A DNA stretch of 64,000 nucleotides from Paenibacillus sp. FSL H8-0332 (GTDB lineage: Bacteria; Bacillota; Bacilli; Paenibacillales; Paenibacillaceae). How positions within the stretch are numbered: the stretch's first letter is position 1; each line of letters starts with the position of its first letter. A program made the position numbers and the translations under genes. Of the stretch, positions 61,270 to 64,000 are shown in pieces. A model generated the notes under the pieces. It was given only the letters and a program-made list of their open reading frames with translations. It did not search any database and was not told the DNA's origin. The stretch is taken from NCBI RefSeq assembly GCF_037963835.1, contig NZ_CP150145.1:5828001-5892000 (forward strand). Reading direction: 5' to 3'.

Positions 61270-61383
61270 CAATTGACCATTCCCTTCTCTTAGAAAGTTC
61301 CACACGAAGCTTGCTCTTTAAGTGAATCAAAATGTACGGAATAAGTCAAACAATAATGACAAATCAAGACAATAGTCATATCA

Positions 61384-63012
61384 TTATTCACCAGCGCGTA
61401 CACGGGCCGGCTGCAATTTCATCAGAGGACCCAGCACCTTGCGCAGCGGACGGGGATAACCGGCAATCTCCTGGCTGCTGAGTACGCCCAGAATAATCAG
61501 GAGAACCAGATAGACAATCACGACTGCCGCTCCAACTACCAGACAGGTAATCAGGAAGGCCAGACGGGCCGGCATCAGATTAGTCATCAATAGGCCTGCT
61601 TCATTCAGACCATAGCCGATGCCTGCCGAGGCCAGGACCGCAATGGAGAAGCCTCCCCAGCGTTTGCCGAGAATGGCGAAGGGGACGATTTTTTTGAGCA
61701 TCCGCAGATTAAGCAGCGTTATGACAATGAAACACAGGGCTGTGGAGCCGATAATGCCATAGATGCCGAACCACTGGCTGAACAAGAAGTTAGAACCAAA
61801 CTTCACGAGGATACCAACAAGCACGTAATACATGGATATCCGCGATTTGCCCATTCCGAGCAGGATCGAGTTGGTAGTCATCATCGTAATCTGGAAAATA
61901 GTACCGAGCGTCAGCATCGCCACAATACCGCTGCCGTCCAGAGTTTTGAACAGCAGGCCATTAACGGAATAGGCAGCCACGACCAGTGAGAGCACAACCG
62001 GTGTGCCGGTCAGAATGGACACCCGCATGGCCAGTGTGATCTGGCGCTGCAGGTGCTGCTCATCTTTGCGGGCAAAGGCGGCAGATATAATCGGAATCAG
62101 CGATGCACTTAGGGCGATCGACAATACCGGAGGAATACCGGCAACGCTCTGTGCACGGCTACCGAAGATACTTAGGGCCCAGGTAGCCCGCTCCATCCCG
62201 ATCTGACCGCTAAGCAGCGGTACAATAAAAGAAGTATCAATAAAGTTCACTACAGGCACAGTAACGGAGGATAATACAATCGGTATGGACAGCTTGAAAA
62301 TATCCTTGTAAATCTTCAGAAGAGGCAGACGTGCTTCACTGGATTCATAAAGAGCAATCTTCTCCTCGCTGTTGCGCAGCTTCCTGGCATAATACAGCAT
62401 CACGCCGAAGGCGCCGATACTGCCGAGCACACTGCCGAAGGATGCACCTGCCGCCATCCAGGTGTTACTGTATCCCTGGCGCAGCAGAATGAACGCAAGC
62501 AGAATGGCCGTGGATACCCGGGCAATCTGCTCGACAATCTGTGAAATGCCCCCGGCCATCATATTATTACGGCCCTGGAAATACCCGCGCATCATCGCGA
62601 TTGCGGGGAACAACAGCAGCGCCGGAGCAATCGCCCGGATGGCCAGCGTACTCTCGGGAACCTTACTGTATTCTGCATAATACGGAGCGGCTATGTACAG
62701 CGCCACACTCATAAGCACACCAACAATTGCAGCAAAGATGAGAGCGGCCCGGTACACCTGCTGCGCTTCATGCGGGCGGTTCAGCGCGTAACGCTCGGAC
62801 ACCATTTTACTCAGTGTGCTGGGTATTCCGGCTGTCGCCAGCGGCAGCAGCAGCAAATATACATTATTAGCGATCGTAAATGATGCATTCCCTGTTGTAT
62901 TGAATAGATGCTCCAGCGGCACCCGCTGGGCAAGCCCGAGGACACGTGCCACCAGCGCGGCGGCTGCCAGAATAAGCGTGCCTTTGACAAAGGATTCTTT
63001 CTTGGTGGACAA
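61384..63012 (-). CDS. Lipid/polysaccharide flippase of the MOP superfamily (SpoVB/MurJ-like)
   Basis: A 542-residue membrane protein with about 14 hydrophobic helices. It starts STKKESFVKGTLILAAAALVARVLGLAQRVPLEH (in two parts), the pattern of SpoVB/YtgP-like lipid II flippases, and includes MMRGYFQGRNNMMAGGISQI. It may flip lipid II or a related precursor for the cell wall or spore cortex. The start is a TTG at 63012 with a weak GAAGGCG site. No paralogue is in the window to compare with. Confidence 0.88.
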   Translation of the reverse strand: MSTKKESFVKGTLILAAAALVARVLGLAQRVPLEHLFNTTGNASFTIANNVYLLLLPLATAGIPSTLSKMVSERYALNRPHEAQQVYRAALIFAAIVGVLMSVALYIAAPYYAEYSKVPESTLAIRAIAPALLLFPAIAMMRGYFQGRNNMMAGGISQIVEQIARVSTAILLAFILLRQGYSNTWMAAGASFGSVLGSIGAFGVMLYYARKLRNSEEKIALYESSEARLPLLKIYKDIFKLSIPIVLSSVTVPVVNFIDTSFIVPLLSGQIGMERATWALSIFGSRAQSVAGIPPVLSIALSASLIPIISAAFARKDEQHLQRQITLAMRVSILTGTPVVLSLVVAAYSVNGLLFKTLDGSGIVAMLTLGTIFQITMMTTNSILLGMGKSRISMYYVLVGILVKFGSNFLFSQWFGIYGIIGSTALCFIVITLLNLRMLKKIVPFAILGKRWGGFSIAVLASAGIGYGLNEAGLLMTNLMPARLAFLITCLVVGAAVVIVYLVLLIILGVLSSQEIAGYPRPLRKVLGPLMKLQPARVRAGE

Positions 63013-63038
63013 ACTGTTTCGCCTTCTTCACAATAAAT

Positions 63039-63524
63039 TTAAAACCGCCCGATCCAGATAAAGAAGAGGACGACCATAACAATCTGCAGAACAATCTTGA
63101 CGACTGTACTGCTGAATAGCCCCAGCAGAGCGCCGAAGCTGACCTTCACCGCTTTGCCGGCCTTCTCGCCGGCAATCAGCTCGCCGATGAAGGCACCTAC
63201 GAACGGGCCAATCAGCAGGCCAAACGCCGGAATCACAAATGGGCCGGCAATCAGACCGATGGTGCTGCCAATGACGGAGGCGCGGGAGCCGCCGAACTTT
63301 TTGACGCCCCAGGCCCCGACCACGTAATCGGCAATGAACAGAACAACAACGATCAGCGTCTGGGCAATCCAGAACCAGGGACCGAAGGAGTCGAAGGAAA
63401 AGAACCAGCCATATACAAAGAAAGCCAGGTAAATCGCAAGCGCCCCCGGCAGGATCGGATATACCGCCCCCGCCAGCCCGATTGCGAACAAAGCAATGAT
63501 CAGAATCCAGCCCAGAATTGTCAA
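63039..63524 (-). CDS. DUF456-family membrane protein
   Basis: A 161-residue protein of the DUF456 family with four or five hydrophobic segments and two glycine-rich repeats (GSTIGLIAGPFVIPAFG and LIGPFVGAFIGELIAG). Function unknown. The start is a TTG at 63524, nine bases after AAGGAG; a longer reading to 63635 would run into the repeat element. It lies 26 bases upstream of the flippase gene, so the two are probably one operon. Confidence 0.83.
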   Translation of the reverse strand: MTILGWILIIALFAIGLAGAVYPILPGALAIYLAFFVYGWFFSFDSFGPWFWIAQTLIVVVLFIADYVVGAWGVKKFGGSRASVIGSTIGLIAGPFVIPAFGLLIGPFVGAFIGELIAGEKAGKAVKVSFGALLGLFSSTVVKIVLQIVMVVLFFIWIGRF

Positions 63525-63609
63525 TTCCCTCAACTCCTTAAGTTTGTTTCGATAGGTAAACTCATGTGATCTGGAATTCTCTAATGGTGTCGGTCGTAAC
63601 TGCGGTGAA

Positions 63610-63722
63610 TTTTGGCTTCCGGCCGCTGTTGTCACCAGATTTCTTAATTTAGTTAGCGGTGGAAATCCGGTGACAAAGGCGGTCGCTGACGCTCCTACAG
63701 CTCAAACTTCCCCTCCGTTACT
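63610..63722. repeat. Palindromic repeat element, copy 2
   Basis: A second copy of the element seen at 49895-50016. The stem is CCGGCCGCTGTTGTC-ACC-AGATTTC pairing with GAAATCC-GGT-GACAAAGGCGGTCG. The three variable bases ACC/GGT replace TGC/GCA of copy 1, so pairing is kept. It fills most of the gap between the DUF456 gene and the HAD gene. Confidence 0.85.
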
Positions 63723-63788
63723 CCCACGGTCATTATCTTTTCATGTATTACGTTAAACCTTTCCAAACCACTTTACTCGCCTCTCAGC

Positions 63789-64000
63789 CTAAGCCTGCTT
63801 GGATATGCGTCCGGCCGAGGTTCCGGCCTCTGTGAGGATGTACTTCTGGATCACTTCCGCGATCCCGTCTTCGTTGTTTGAAGCCACAACCGCATCCGCT
63901 TCCTGCTTAACAGTTTCCTGCGCATTGCCCATAGCCACTCCGAAGCCGGACTGCTGGATAGCTGCCAGGTCGTTGAGGCTGTCGCCTACGGCAACAACCT
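63789..64000 (-). CDS. Cof-type HAD-family phosphatase, C-terminal part
   Basis: Only the last 70 codons are in the window; the start lies beyond the right edge. The end shows the HAD motif IV region (VVAVGDSLNDLAAIQQSGFG), then VAMGNAQETVKQEADAVV and ASNNEDGIAEVIQKYIL, typical of Cof/HAD-IIB sugar-phosphate or nucleotide phosphatases. The substrate cannot be told. Confidence 0.88.
   Translation of the reverse strand, partial: VVAVGDSLNDLAAIQQSGFGVAMGNAQETVKQEADAVVASNNEDGIAEVIQKYILTEAGTSAGRISKQA

Overview
The window looks like a chromosomal segment of a Paenibacillus-type, endospore-forming member of the Bacillota. The base composition appears to be about 50-55% GC by eye. The evidence is the Firmicute-specific primosome pair DnaB/DnaI, a Sda-type sporulation checkpoint peptide, a YheC/YheD spore-coat-associated ATP-grasp protein, SdhCAB of the Bacillus type, LplA/B/C-like sugar transport with a membrane-anchored AraC regulator, large secreted glycan hydrolases, and futalosine-type menaquinone genes. 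No rRNA, tRNA or CRISPR array was seen, and I see no prophage or plasmid genes. One IS3-family element is present.

Left part (1-24 kb): succinate dehydrogenase (sdhCAB, reading leftward and cut by the window edge) stands divergently to a LysR regulator, with a Fur-like box and a perfect palindrome between them. Next come a three-gene oligosaccharide ABC importer and its probable AraC-family sensor/regulator, now separated by an IS3-family insertion that sits in a 51-bp-period repeat array. A KtrB/KtrA potassium-uptake pair, a GntR/YhcF-type regulator with its ABC exporter and a CPBP protease follow. A very large multidomain GH81 beta-1,3-glucanase closes this part.

Middle (24-42 kb): a second 51-bp tandem array, uvrC (with an unusual low-complexity insertion), trxA, a GH43-CBM6 secreted enzyme, dnaB-dnaI, yuiB, hemQ, NADH dehydrogenase ndh, the YumC-type ferredoxin-NADP reductase, and a tiny unannotatable-by-length gene that I identify as sda, preceded by a cluster of DnaA boxes. 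A YheC/D protein, an O-antigen-ligase/TPR protein and a third 51-bp-period repeat follow.

Right part (42-64 kb): two different Met-type ABC importers lie about 10 kb apart. The first is embedded in an eight-gene operon with a FadR/GntR regulator (its 18-bp palindromic operator is visible), an M20 amidohydrolase, a UroD-family methyltransferase-like protein, a ProC-like reductase and a VOC protein. It looks like uptake plus catabolism of a modified amino acid. The second is preceded by a clear SAM-I (S-box) riboswitch with its own promoter and terminator. Between them lie genes with Bacillus yut synteny: an IscA-like protein, mqnE, a YutJ-like oxidoreductase, yuzB and a NifU-domain protein. 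After them come a HEPN protein, a UbiD-family decarboxylase (probably serving the futalosine route together with mqnE), ctaA, a thioredoxin-like protein, a MurJ/SpoVB-like flippase, a DUF456 protein and the end of a Cof-type HAD phosphatase.

The most unusual signals are non-coding. A palindromic repeat occurs at about 49.9 and 63.6 kb, and its stems differ by compensatory base changes. Three intergenic arrays of different sequence share the same 51-bp spacing.
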